Position numbers and translations under genes: made by a program. Under the pieces are notes generated by a model. That model did no database searches and was not told the DNA's origin. It saw only the letters and a list, made by a program, of their open reading frames with translations. From Chelonoidis abingdonii (Eukaryota; Chordata; Testudines; Testudinidae), in the NCBI RefSeq assembly GCF_003597395.2, contig NC_133770.1, positions 202,419,735-202,483,734 of the forward strand: a stretch of 64,000 nucleotides of DNA, in the 5' to 3' direction. This document shows positions 37,490 through 47,994 of this stretch, one piece after another (the stretch's first letter is position 1; every line of letters starts with the position of its first letter).

Positions 37490-38972
37490 ATGAGAAATAT
37501 CAGGGCGAACGGAAAGAGGTCCCAGAGGACTGGAAGAAAGCAAATTTCATGGTGAACAGCGCGAGTCCCAGAGGACTGGAAGAAGACAAATAAGTACCTA
37601 TCTTTAAGAATGGGAAAAGAGGATCTCAGGGAACACGACCAATCAGTCTCACCTCAATCCCTGGAAAAATCATGGAGCAGGTGCTGAAGGAACCCATCCT
37701 GACAACTCAAGGAAAAACGGTGATCAGAAAGTAGTCAGCTATGGATTCACCCAAGGTAAATCATGCCTGACCAACCTGATTGCTTTCTATGATGAGGACT
37801 GGACTATGTGGATAGGGGGAAAGCGTGTGTGGTGATATACCTTGACTTTTAGTAGAGGCTTTTGACAGAACGGTTTCCCACAGCATTCTCACAGCAAACA
37901 AGAAGTATGGTTGGAGGAATGGACTGTGAAGTGGATAGAAGACTGGCTGAATCAAACGGGATCAGGCGGTAGGGGGTATCATGGCACCAATCTCTAGTTG
38001 CGCACAGTAACATAGTGGGTCGCCCAGGGTCTGTCTCAGGGCCCGTTCTATTCAATGTCTTCATTAATGATCTGATGAGTGGATAGATAGCACACATCTA
38101 ATAATTCATGAGATGACACAAGTTGGGGGAGTGGTGGCATGCGGAGGCAGGGAGGGATAGAGATCCAGGAGAGCTTAGACAAATTGAGAAGCGGGCCACA
38201 AGAAACTTCATGAAGTTCAACCAAGGGACAAGGATAAAGTCCGGCACTTAGGACAGAAAACCCCCATGCACTGCTACAGGCTGGGGCTGTTTGGCTAAGT
38301 AGTAGTGTGAGAAAGGATCTGTGGGTACGATAGATGGACACGTTGAATCATAGAGCTACAGTGTGCTCTTGTAGCCAAAAGGCTAATAGCATACTGGGCT
38401 GTATTAGTAGGAGTGTTGCCACGAATCGTGGAATGTGATTATACCCCTCCTAGTTCGGGCACTGGTAGAGGCCGCATCTGGAATATTGTGTCCAGTTTGG
38501 GCACTACACTACAAAAGACGTGGCAATTGGAGAGAGTCCAGGCGGAGGCAACAAAAGATGTAGGATGACTAGAGCACATGACTTATGAGAGGAGACTGAA
38601 GGAACAGGCTTATTTAGCCTGCAGAGAGAAGACTAAGGGGGATTTGATAGCAACCTTCAACTACTTGAAGGGGTGCTCCAAGGAGGGGGAGCTAGGCTGT
38701 TCTCAGTGGTGACGGAGGACAGAACAAGGAGCAATGGTTTGAAGTTGCAGGCGGAAGTCGAGGCTGATATTAGAAAAACTTTCTGACTAGGAGAGTGGAA
38801 AGTATTGGAATGTGTACCTAGGGAGGTGGTAGAATCTCCATCTTTAGAGATATTTAAGGTCCGGCTAGACCGCACCCTGGCTTGGGATAGTTAGGGAAAG
38901 TGGTCCTGCCTTTAGCAGGGGTTGGACTAGATGACCTCATGACCCTCCAACCTTTTGATTCTATGATTCTAT
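37490..38972 (+). mobile_element. CR1 LINE 3' part inserted in the Penelope-like element
   Basis: 5'-truncated CR1 of about 1.5 kb. At 38039-38074 it still encodes GPVLFNVFINDL, a CR1 reverse transcriptase signature, followed by a stop. The 3' UTR text ('ttggactagatgacctcatg') and the closing tandem GATTCTAT tail (38957-38972) fix its orientation and end. It has many frameshifts, so it is dead. A 20-bp stretch is repeated at 37519-37538 and 37565-37584. No clear target duplication, which is common for CR1. Confidence 0.92.
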
Positions 38973-39430
38973 TAGACACAATCAGATATTAGGAATGGCA
39001 ATATACAAAAACCTGTAGGAGAGCACTTCAGCCTCCCTGGCCACACTATATCAGACCTTAAGGTGGCCATCCTGCAGCAAAAAAACTTCAGGACCAGACT
39101 TCAAAGACAGACTGCTGAGCTTCAGTTCATCTGCAAATTTGACACCATCAGCTCAGGACAAACAAGGACTGTGAATGGCTTGCCAATTACAGAACCAGTT
39201 TCTCCTCGCCTATGGTTTTCAACACCTCAACTGCTAGAACAGGGCCTCTTCCTCCCTGACTGAACTAACCTCGTTATCTCTAGCTTGCTTGCTAGCATAT
39301 ATATACCTGCCCCTGGAAATTTCCACTACATTCATCTGACGAAGTGGGTATTCACCCACGAAAGCTTATGCTCCAAAATGTCTGTTAGTCTATAAGGTGC
39401 CACAGGATTCTCTGCTACTTTTACTCATTT
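38973..39430 (+). pseudogene. Penelope-like retroelement, C-terminal part and 3' tail
   Basis: It resumes the element exactly where CR1 broke it. Reading from about 38990: RNGNIQKPVGEHFSLPGHT, then SDLKVAILQQKNF, then RTRLQRQTAELQFICKFDTI; the H-F...P-G-H and D-L-K-V motifs are the region after the GIY-YIG core in Penelope-like proteins. Frame breaks follow at about 39155-39215. From 39340 comes the typical 3' tail, 'tctgacgaagtgggtattc' to 'ggtgccacaggattctctgc', which I recognise from turtle genomes. The product would be a chromatin-end or nick-primed retroelement endonuclease; this copy is inactive. Confidence 0.85.
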
Positions 39431-40677
39431 ATTGGTGAGTCAATGCATATGTTCTGCATAAAGTTGCAAAATATCACTGTGAGCTCTATTCTTTTTCCCT
39501 TTTTTTTCCTTTTTTTTTTAAATCTGAGTGGGAGATTTTCAGAAGCACAAATGAGAATTCCTCACCCAACTTCAGCTGAACGTTGTGGGGAGTTTGAGTG
39601 CCTAACTGTCCTTTGATTTAGAAAATCTTCTGGAAAGGCACTGTCCAAGAGCTCTTGTCTCCCTGCCTTTACCTAAATATAGAAATAATGCACACTTCAG
39701 ATGTCACCACCTCCTAACAAAATCAAACCTTAATTCCATAAAAAGTGTTCTGGAAAAATGTTCAGCCAACAGGTCCCTCGGTAATATCAAGACAACTAAT
39801 GAATGTACGTTTCATTTGCTTGGTACTGTATGTTGGTAAACTGACACTTAATGAAGACGTGCTTTAGGAATGTCATGCAAAATTCTCCACAGAGGTACAT
39901 GGGGCACAACCATTTTGAATCTAATATAGCTGCCTGTAAATAAATTAGTACAGACTCTGACCGTCATAGTTATAGATTTGAGATGCACATTGAACAGCAA
40001 ATACATCATTTAGTTTATGCCTGAGCATCTGTTAGTCTGTGCCTGCAATAATTATTTTACTATAATGGAATATTTTGAAGAATACAGGACAAATTATTTT
40101 GTCTTCTCTCCCCCCTTCTCCACTCCACCTCCCTCCCCCGCCTTAGTTTCCTCTGTTTGTCAGCAACTTTTACCTAAGATGAATGCTAGACAATAAAGCA
40201 CTTTTCCTTGAACTCTACCCTGTAGTGCCTAGCCTCACTGGCGTTTTCCTTATCAATAATGTTTCTCAAGTCACCAATCTGAGAGAATCAGACTGTTAGA
40301 ATATTTCTACCATTAATAATAAACCCACTGGCAACATCCTGACATTCCATCATGCACATCTATTACTGTTTGCAGTCAAAGACAGAGCATTCTGGTCTGC
40401 TTGGCATTCAGCTAAACTATTATAGAGCATGACAACAGATTTGTGAGCTGCTTTTTCCTTTTTTTTCCTTTCTAATTTCTTGCTACTGTGCTACTGAAAT
40501 ATGAAACTTTTGCAATGCACTGATAATATACTGAATTGTAGTGTACATCTGTATCTCTTTCTTTGATTATTTTGTTTTCCCATTTGGGGATCCTGGGGAC
40601 TTCCTTTCAGGAGCTGTTGAAATCACCAAGCGTTTCCCTTACTTTTCACTTCCCAAGACTGTTAGCTCTAATGTATG
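39431..40677. other. Unique DNA with one old repeat
   Basis: About 39525-39645 ('gagattttcagaagcacaa') resembles an ancient amniote palindromic repeat. The rest is unrecognised. Confidence 0.35.
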
Positions 40678-40810
40678 AAGTGTTGTAACCTTATTGGCCC
40701 AGGATATTAGAGACATAAGGTGGGTGAGATCTTTTATTTGACCAGCTTCTGTTGGTAAAAGAGAGAAGCTTTCCAATTCACACAAAGAAGAGCTCTATGT
40801 AAGCTCTATA
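40678..40810 (-). repeat. Retroelement 3' tail, probably Penelope-like
   Basis: On the minus strand the text runs 'gaattggaaagcttctctc', 'ccaacagaagctggtcaaa', 'taaaagatctcacccacctt' and 'ctaatatcctgggcc'. I recognise this as a dispersed turtle/crocodilian retroelement tail, similar in style to the one at 39.34 kb. The class assignment is by analogy. Confidence 0.55.
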
Positions 40811-41653
40811 AAGTAGGCATATTTCGAGTTAGTGAAGAGGTATGGACTACCGTGTTTTTATTATGCATATAACACAACTCTGAGGTCACTGAACCTAGTG
40901 AGCTTCCAGCTCCTGGAGAATGAAGTTCCTTCTATTGTCTTCTATTTAAAAGTTCTTGGAAATCCTGGCTTAAGAAAAGCTACATAAAGAGAAAGCTAGT
41001 TAGTTGCATTATTAAACATTCAGAAGTCAGATAATGGTTTAATGTGCAACCTCAACTTTGCCCCTTCTGCATATGCCTTATGAATGATGGTCTTATATCA
41101 TTGAGTTTATATTTTTTCCACTACTTAGATATACCTACTAGTATATGGTGGGAAATAAGGAAAATGTGCTGATAGATTTAGAATTAAATTTATTTGAATC
41201 TTAAAATGGTATCAGTGGCACTTAACACAACTTGCTATGAATTTCCAATAATCATTAAAGTCATGATCATGGAAATGTACCTGTCCTTCACCTTATGGAT
41301 TTGGGGAGTCTACACCCTGGTCTACACTATGAGTTTAGGTTGAATTTAGCAGCGTTAGATTGATTTAACCCTGCACCCGTCCACACCACAAAGCCATTTT
41401 TGTTGCCTTAAAGGGCTCTTAAAATCTGTTTCTGTACTTCTCCCCAACGAGGGGATTAGAGCTGAAATCAACCCTGCTGGGTCAAATTTGGGGTAGCGTC
41501 GACACAATTTGATGATATTGGCCTCCAGGAGCTATCTCATAGTGTGCCATTGTGACTGCTCTGGACAGCGCTCTCAACTCAGATGCACTGGTCAGGTAGA
41601 CAGGAAAAGCTCCACAAACTTTTGAATTTCATTTCCTGTTTGGCCAGCATAGT

Positions 41654-41704
41654 GAGCTGATCAGCACAGGTGACCATGCAGAGCTGATCAGCACAGGTGA
41701 CCAT
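41654..41704 (+). repeat. 27-bp tandem duplication before the Myb-like frame
   Basis: GAGCTGATCAGCACAGG followed by TGACCATG occurs at 41654 and again at 41681, with a 27-bp period. Each unit ends in ACCATG; the second ATG (41703) opens the Myb-like frame, while the first reaches a stop after three codons. Confidence 0.85.
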
Positions 41705-42065
41705 GGAGTCCCAGAATCACAAAAGGGCTCCGGCATGGACCGAATGGGAGGTAATGCATCTGATTGCTGTACGGTGAGACGAATCTGTGCTATCCGAACT
41801 CCGTTCCAAAAGATGAAATGCCAGAATGTTTGAAAAAATCTCCAAGGGCATGAAGAACAGAGGTTATAACAGGGACCCCCCCGCAGTGCAGCGTGAAACT
41901 TAAGGAGCTCAGGCAAGCCTACCAAAGAATCAGAGAGGCAAACGGCAGCTCCGGGTCAGAGCCCCAGACGTGCCACTTCTATGATGTGCTGTATGCCATT
42001 CTAGGGGGTGCCGCTACAAGTACCCCACCCCAGGCTACCTTGGCAGTTATCCCCCCATTTGTGTG
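41703..42065 (+). pseudogene. Harbinger Myb/SANT-like DNA-binding protein, decayed
   Basis: In active Harbinger elements this accessory protein binds the transposase and the transposon ends. The frame opens ATGGAGTCCCAGAATCAC (MESQNHK) and continues RAPAWTEWEV, where the W.....W pattern is typical of Myb/SANT-like (MADF-like) domains. A stop TGA at 41775 replaces an expected tryptophan-glycine region, another TGA follows at 41814, and a C-run (41876-41882) shifts the frame. Later blocks KISKGMKNRGYNRDPP, KELRQAYQRIREANGSSG and TCHFYDVLYAILGGAA are readable. An AATAAA lies just past the end. Several lesions make it a pseudogene. Confidence 0.85.
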
Positions 42066-42072
42066 ATGAATT

Positions 42073-42109
42073 AATAAAGAATGCATGAATTTGAAACAAT
42101 AACTTTATT
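42073..42109. terminator. Convergent poly(A) signals of the two Harbinger genes
   Basis: AATAAA on the plus strand (42073-42078) serves the Myb-like gene, and TTTATT at 42104-42109 is AATAAA on the minus strand for the transposase. Only about 25 bp lie between them, so the two tail-to-tail transcripts would overlap. Confidence 0.7.
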
Positions 42110-42216
42110 GCCTCTGCAAGTGGAGATCAAAGGTAGGAGGGGAGGGCAGTTGGCTTACAGGGAAGAAGAGTGAACCAAGGGAGTGGGTTTTTATCAAGGA
42201 GAAACAAACAAAACTT

Positions 42217-42520
42217 TCACACCGTAGCCTGGCCAATCATGAAACTGGTTTTCAAAGTTTCAATGATGCACAGCGCTCTCTGCTGTACTCTTCTAACTAC
42301 CCTGGTGTCTGGCTGCATGTAATCAGCAGCCAGGCGATTTGCCTCAACCTCCCACCCTGCCACAAACCTCTCTCCCTTATTCTCACAGACATTGTGGAGC
42401 ACACAGCAAGCAGTAATAACGAAGGGAATATTGGTTTCCCTGAGACCTAACAGAGTCAATAAACTGCGCTAGTGAGCTTTTAAACGTCCAAAGGCACATT
42501 CTACCATCATTCTGCACTTG
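42217..42520 (-). pseudogene. Harbinger DDE transposase, C-terminal remnant
   Basis: Read on the minus strand from about 42520: RLSKCRMMVECAFGRLKAH, then a stop TAG (42469-42471) where the family has tryptophan, then RSLLTLLGLRETNIPFV and ACCVLHNVCENKGERF. The E in VECAFGRLK is the expected third catalytic residue of the DDE triad, and C-x-L-H-N-x-C-E is a strongly conserved HARBI1/PIF motif. The frame then runs 80 codons to a stop at 42217. The N-terminal part with the two aspartates is missing or beyond recognition, so it cannot make a working enzyme. HARBI1 itself is excluded by the transposon context and decay. Confidence 0.88.
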
Positions 42521-43045
42521 CTCAGCCTATAGTTGAACTGCTCCTTACTACTGTCCAGGTTTCATGAGCTATGGGAGCAAGGGGTAGGCTGGGGTAGGTG
42601 TGACCGCACGGTGCTTCCAACTGGGAGAGCAGCCTGAGGCAGAAGCCTCAAGCTGGCATGATATTCCAGGCAGGACTGAATCTCCATTAGAGGAAACTTA
42701 AAGAAGAGAATGACCTGGAGTCACTCTCATTTTTGTCCGGGAGCCACTGACCAACCTCACCGAGGCCGTCCAGGAGCACCCACAGGACGATGATGATGGC
42801 TAGCAGTCAATTTGCACCATCTGCCGTCCGCAAGGCAAGTCAAGGAGATGCTGCTGTGTAGCACTGCAGTACTGCGTCTACCAGCAGCACCTAGGAGACA
42901 TACGGTGACAGTGAGCTAAGTGGGCTCCATGCTTGCCGTGGTATGTCGTCTGCATGGGTAACCCAGGAAAAAAGGCAAGAAATGATTTTTTGCCATTACT
43001 TTCACGGAGGGAGGGGGGCCTGATGACATATACCCAGAACCATCC

Positions 43046-43759
43046 TGTCATAAACAGACAGTTAAGGGTTAATATCTCTTTTACCTGTAAAGGGTTAAGA
43101 AGTTCACCTAGCCTAGCTGACCAGAGGAACCAATGGGGGGACAAGAAGTTTCAAGACGAAGGAGGGAAGTTTTCCTTTGTCTCAGTATTAGTTTTAGTTT
43201 TGTGCCAGAGTAAAAAGACCCAGGAATCCAACAGGGTAGTGAGTATTAAAGAAAGAATAAATTAGTTTGTTTATTTTCTTTTGTGATTTGTCTTGTCCAT
43301 TAGAGGGATAATCAAATTGGGTCTTCTTTTGTGTAACTAAGGTTTTGCCCAGGGGAACATCCTCTGTGTTTTGAATCTGTTGTCTGTGAGAGTAGCTTGT
43401 ATGCTAATCTCACAGAGGTATTTCTTTTACCCATTTTCTTTAATTAAAAGCCTTTTAAAGAATCTGATTGGTTTTTCCTTATTTTAAGATCCAAGGGGTT
43501 TGGATTGGTGTTCACCAGGAAATTGGTGGAGAAGTCTCTCAAGGTTGCCCAGGGAAGGGTTACAGTACTTGGGAGGGAGAGATTTGGGGGGGGGGTAGGG
43601 AGACAGAGTTTCTCAAATGTCTCATAAACAGCTGTTTTAAATGATTTGGATGGTGGCAGCATACTGATCTAAGCTGGTAATTAAGCTTAGGGGTTCTCAT
43701 GCAGGTCCCCACATCTGTACCCTAAAGTTCTGAGTGGGGGTGAAACCTATGACATGACA
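43046..43759 (+). mobile_element. Probable solo LTR, TGTCATAAA family (copy 3)
   Basis: Starts TGTCATAAACAGACAGTTAAG at 43046 and ends ACCTATGACA with an extra TGACA. It has the family blocks CCTGTAAAGGGTTAAGAAG and CTGACCAGAGGAACC, an AATAAA (about 43256), and the 3' block TGGTAATTAAGCTTA...CATGCAGGTCCCCA. Close in sequence to copy 4 at 56.8 kb, so these two form a subfamily of about 0.72 kb. It sits inside the Harbinger element and is therefore younger than it. Confidence 0.8.
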
Positions 43760-44008
43760 AAAGAAAATAAACATAAACTAATTTATTCCTTCTTTAATAC
43801 TCACTACCCTGTTTGATTCCTGGGTCTTTTTACTCCTGTACAAAACTGAAACTAACACTGAGACAAAGGAAAACTTCCCTCCTTCCTCTTGAAACATCTT
43901 GTCCCCGCATTGGTTCCTCTGGTCAGGTGTCAGCTAGGCTAGGTGAATTTCTTAACCCTTTACAGGTAAAAGAGGCATTAACCCTTAACCCTCAACAATG
44001 TTTTTGCC
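43760..44008 (-). mobile_element. Inverted partial copy of the same LTR family
   Basis: The reverse complement of this segment matches 43062-43281 at roughly nineteen bases in twenty by eye, except that it keeps CACCTGAC missing from the plus copy. It lacks the terminal TGTCATAAACAGA and stops directly at Harbinger sequence. Together with 43046-43759 it makes a long inverted repeat with a loop of about 480 bp. Confidence 0.85.
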
Positions 44009-44243
44009 CCATCAGGCATTGGGAGCTCAACCCAGAATTCCAGTGGGCGGCAGAGACTGCGGGAACTGTGGGATAGCTACCACAGTGCAATGCTCTGAAA
44101 GTCGACACTAGCCTCGGTACTGTGGATGCACACTGCTGACTTAATGCACTTAGTGTGGACACATACAATCGACTGTATCAAATCTATTTCTAAAAAATCA
44201 ACTTCTGTTAAATTGACCTAATTTCGTAGTGTAGACATACCCT

Positions 44244-45690
44244 CAGTGAAGTCAATAGGACCACTCGTGACTGAAGCTGAATGTTCATTTACCACTATAT
44301 GGGTCAGACAGGTAAATTTTTTTTTCTTTCACATGCACATTAGTTGAGTAAACGTGATATATGATATATTTGCTGCTCAGGCTCAGAGACAAGTTACTTG
44401 CTCTGATTACAGTACAACAAATCTAATATTCCTATGGATTCAGCTGTTTGATGGTAAAACATATGTATTTGAAAAGCTGTCTTATTTTCCTCTGGATAAG
44501 GGTATTGCTTTGGTAATAAAAATGTTAAATCTGAAATATTTCACGAAAATGGACCTATACTCATGTTTGCCATGTTCCAAATGCTTAAAGCCTGCATTTG
44601 TAAACACGTTTTTGGAGGGGTTTTTTTTTCTTTCAGAAGTATGCTTGTAACTGCGGGATGTTCTTTAACCTTCACAAGATACAAGTGAGCGATATGGAGT
44701 GAAAAATGTAATGCAAATAGAGTAAAGAACATTATTAGTATGTCACCTCTGAGATCTCCATGAATGCTGAACACCTCCTGGGATGTGAGACTTTGTCACT
44801 TCATATAGCCCCACCTACCTTTGCCATGTTCTTTTCCTTCCTCACCTTATTTCTTCTTGTTGCTATCCCTCTCTTTCTGCCTTCCGTCTAATACAAGTCT
44901 GGTTTGGCCAGCCAAGACTGTATTTTCCAACACTGCTGTAAGCTTGTGACTAGAAAGACAGGTAACAGCAATACCCTAAACATCCTGATGCTGGTAGAAG
45001 ATTGTCAGGTCTCAGAGTAGTCGATAACACTATGAGCTGAGTCTGTTTCTCCAAAGTGAAGCTGCAAGTGAGAGTCAATGTCAGAGACAGAAGCTGCATT
45101 TTCTATCTTTGCTATTTTTTTTTCCTCTTTCCTTTTATGCGTGTGTTTGTTTTGTTTTGCCTTTAAGGCAACAGAGTTGACCTTCAGCAACAATAGCTCT
45201 AGGTCATTTCAACTACCTACTACTACTTATTTTTCTGCCCCCCAAAAACAATTACTTTAAATTTTCAATTTTTATTTTAATATCACTCAAAACAGTTCAA
45301 TGGGTAGGGAGAAGGGGGTTCTTTTAGAAAAAAAACTTTCACCAGCTAGAGGGAAAGGAAATAAGAATGTTGTTAAAATGAAAGCCTTAATATATTACAA
45401 TTCAAATGTTTTTATAGTTTTTCCTTTTCTGTATGTTTAAATGAAAGGTTAAAATATTTTGAATGGTGTTTATCCCAATGGTACTTTCAGGCTCAGGTTT
45501 CCATATACCAAATCCTGAGCCTGGTTCAAAAATGTTTAAGGTTGCACAGTGACAGGATCATGTTAACACCTTTGGGCCTATATTCCATCTAAATTCATAC
45601 AACAGCAATTATTTCTGTGATATGACCTTACAAGTTACATAATTTTAGAAAGTGGTCCTAAAATGCCATGAGCAAGAGCGTCCTCTAGTG
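44244..45690. other. Unique non-coding DNA
   Basis: Nothing recognised. The 98-codon frame at 44354-44650 has no domain. Confidence 0.4.
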
Positions 45691-45698
45691 TAAATTAT

Positions 45699-45818
45699 AG
45701 GGTTGCCAATTTTGGTTGAATGTATTCCTGGAGATTTCACCACATGACATATTTAATTACAGACTAATTTTTAATTTTTATAGACTCCAGACCAATCCTG
45801 GAGGGTTGGCAGTCATAG
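45699..45818. mobile_element. hAT-type MITE, 120 bp
   Basis: The start AGGGTTGCCAATTTTGG is mirrored by GGAGGGTTGGCAGTCAT at the end, and the middle has TCCTGGAGATTTCACC. The flanks TAAATTAT (45691-45698) and CAAATTAT (45819-45826) form an 8-bp duplication with one change. Confidence 0.75.
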
Positions 45819-45968
45819 CAAATTATTATAGCTCCATTGAAAGTAATGAGACGCCATGATATAGTGCACAGGGCCTTGATTCAAGAGATATGGCTATGGC
45901 CTGCTGTGTGAACTTCACCTCTTTGTGCTTGTGTTCCTCCTCTTGCCTTTTTTCTGTTTTGTCTGTTA

Positions 45969-46253
45969 AAGCCAAGTCTATCCTACCAACTTCTGTTGGC
46001 ATAGCCACGCTCGTCAGAGGTGTGGAAATTTGTAATCCCTGACCTATGTAGCAAAATCCTCTAGTGTAGATGCAGCAATACTACCAAACTGCACTTTTAA
46101 CTCTATATCTTTGATTTTTCTCCTGGTCGGGTGACTAAATACTTATGCAAAGGATAGCTTTGCCCATCTAGCTGCATCCCCAGTAGGAGTGGTTTGCTGC
46201 TAAAATAGAACAGTATTCCTAGACCAGCAAAGCACTCCCAGTATAGACATGGC
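45969..46253. mobile_element. GTCTA-type MITE
   Basis: The left end GCCAAGTCTATCCT and the right end AGTATAGACATGGC are imperfect inverted repeats. The interior is diverged and non-coding. Similar in design to the MITE at 26286. Confidence 0.6.
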
Positions 46254-46255
46254 CT

Positions 46256-46365
46256 TGATTGTAAGTTTGTTGGGGTAGGCAGTTTCTCTTGATGTGTGTT
46301 TTGTCGAGAGCATAACTCAATGGGATCCCAGTCTTGGCTTGGGCCCTTTAGGTGCTGCTATAATA
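46256..46365 (+). repeat. Ancient LINE/SINE-tail repeat (second copy)
   Basis: The 'tgggatcccagtcttgg...tttaggtgctgctataata' text corresponds to the repeat at 32205-32305. Confidence 0.45.
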
Positions 46366-46772
46366 AAGAGGATCTGCCCCATGGCGTATATTTATTGTTA
46401 ATCACAAGTGCTCCAGCAGACTAGGCAGGAATCAGGATTTGTCATGCCAAGGAAGCTTTTCTCCTTTTGCTGTTGTGTGTAGGGGCATCCTTTTTTGTAT
46501 CTTTCTTCGCAAAGAATATAAAAACAACATAAATCCAAACAGATAAATCATTCTTTTTCTTCTGTTCAGCTTTCATTCTCCAGAGGACTCATGTCACATT
46601 TCTCTCCTAAACAGCGTGGTTTCCTTTTTGAATTTTTTAAAAGAGAGATCAGATTAAGAGATACCATTATAAAGAACACTCAATGCAGAGATTTTTTTTT
46701 CCCTTGAAGACTCAGAAATGGTCTTTTGACCTGTTTCTATGGCTTAAAAGCCTTTCTGAATCCTGAATATTA

Positions 46773-46885
46773 TGGGGCCAATTTTGTACACCTAGCTCTG
46801 ACAAAATTCTTACTGACTTCTATCTTATACATTAATTTAATTGGAGTTTTACCTGAGCGAAGACTGCAAGATTTAGCCAAAAATA
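46773..46885. repeat. Ancient palindromic repeat fragment
   Basis: The edges 'ggggccaattttgt' and 'gcaagatttagcc' with inner 'ggagttttacctgag' fit the old amniote palindromic repeat type seen elsewhere in the window. Confidence 0.4.
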
Positions 46886-47989
46886 AAGTGGTTGAGCTTT
46901 GTAAAAACTCTGCATTCAAACTTACTTTGCACTGATAACTGTCAAGTACACTGTAACTGGCATCAAGGCTTTTTCAATCCCTTTGTTTCAACTGGGTTGG
47001 ATCTATGAAGTCGACATTTTTAGGCTGATTATTAGAAGAAAATAGACTTGCTTTAACACTGAATTCAAATAATGTTACATAAAACATAGGTCATTGGGTA
47101 TGAAACCTTAAGAGATGCCATTCATAGAACTTTATAGAGTTCTATGAAATAGAATTTACTCAGTATATAGCAAGGGGTGGGAGGGGAGCTCTCAAAGCCT
47201 GCTTTCAACAAGGTACGGGATTATTTGCTTTCATTTTTAATGTTTTCATTCTGTCTGGAGACTATTCAGAATCTATTTGATATTATATGATAAAGTAGCT
47301 CATATAGTGTGTTTTATGCAACTCTTTTTGAGTGGGGGAAAAATGAAATAACTCAGACTCCCTAACCAAATTGACCAAATCAGCTATCAGATGTGGTTGA
47401 CTACATGCTTCAGTAACAGTGTTGATACTGACTAGTTTGTCAGTGTCTTGGGCAAAGGTGGGGGAAAAAAAACTAACCCAAACTACTCTTGTATTGTTTG
47501 AGTAGCCCTCTCACTACTTATGTTCTGCTTTTTTATATTATTATTTTATTCTATTCTACCTCTTTCCCTTTCTGGGTTCATTCCATTTTTTTCATCTTTT
47601 TTCTTGTACTACATCAAGGTGCATATTTTTTCTGAATTATCTCTCATCCCTGTGTTCCTTCTCTTTCCCTTCTCTACATATTCTGTCTCCTCTTCTTTCC
47701 TACTGCAACATAGACATGTGCCATGCTCTCACATATCCCATTAATTTCTTTTTTCTCTGCTGCCTGGCTCAACACCTACCCATGTACTTACTCATACAGA
47801 TTATAATTTTTACCAGAGCTAATGACCATAGGATTAAGCCTATTAGCCACAGTCTGATACTGAAGTTTAGTGCCCTCTTATGCTGTTGTGATAACCAGTG
47901 GAGAAGCCTAACAGCTCCTAGGAAAATAAGGTGGGTACTAGGGCTCCCACCAAGGTGCTTCCTCTGGATTCTGCCCAGGGCTGGATCAA
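46886..47989. other. Unique non-coding DNA
   Basis: T/C-rich in 47520-47760. No gene recognised. Confidence 0.4.
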
Positions 47990-47994
47990 GCTAG

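Larger units (their letters stand above)
41316..44243. mobile_element. PIF/Harbinger transposon, two dead genes, LTR insert
   Basis: The left end CCTGGTCTACACTATGAGTT and the right end 'gtagtgtagacataccct' are inverted (core GTCTACACTA/TAGTGTAGAC). Harbinger elements carry two genes, a Myb/SANT-like DNA-binding protein and a DDE transposase; both are present here as convergent pseudogenes (41703-42065 plus, 42217-42520 minus). Much of the transposase is deleted between 42560 and 42760. Near the right end, 43046-44008 is an LTR-like insertion with an inverted partial copy. The sequence left and right of that insertion ('tacccagaacc' and 'caatgtttttgccccatc') belongs to the transposon. Confidence 0.88.

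Noticed and set aside
42217..42459. Domesticated HARBI1 host gene
   Set aside because: Located within transposon ends, with an upstream in-frame stop and most of the transposase missing.
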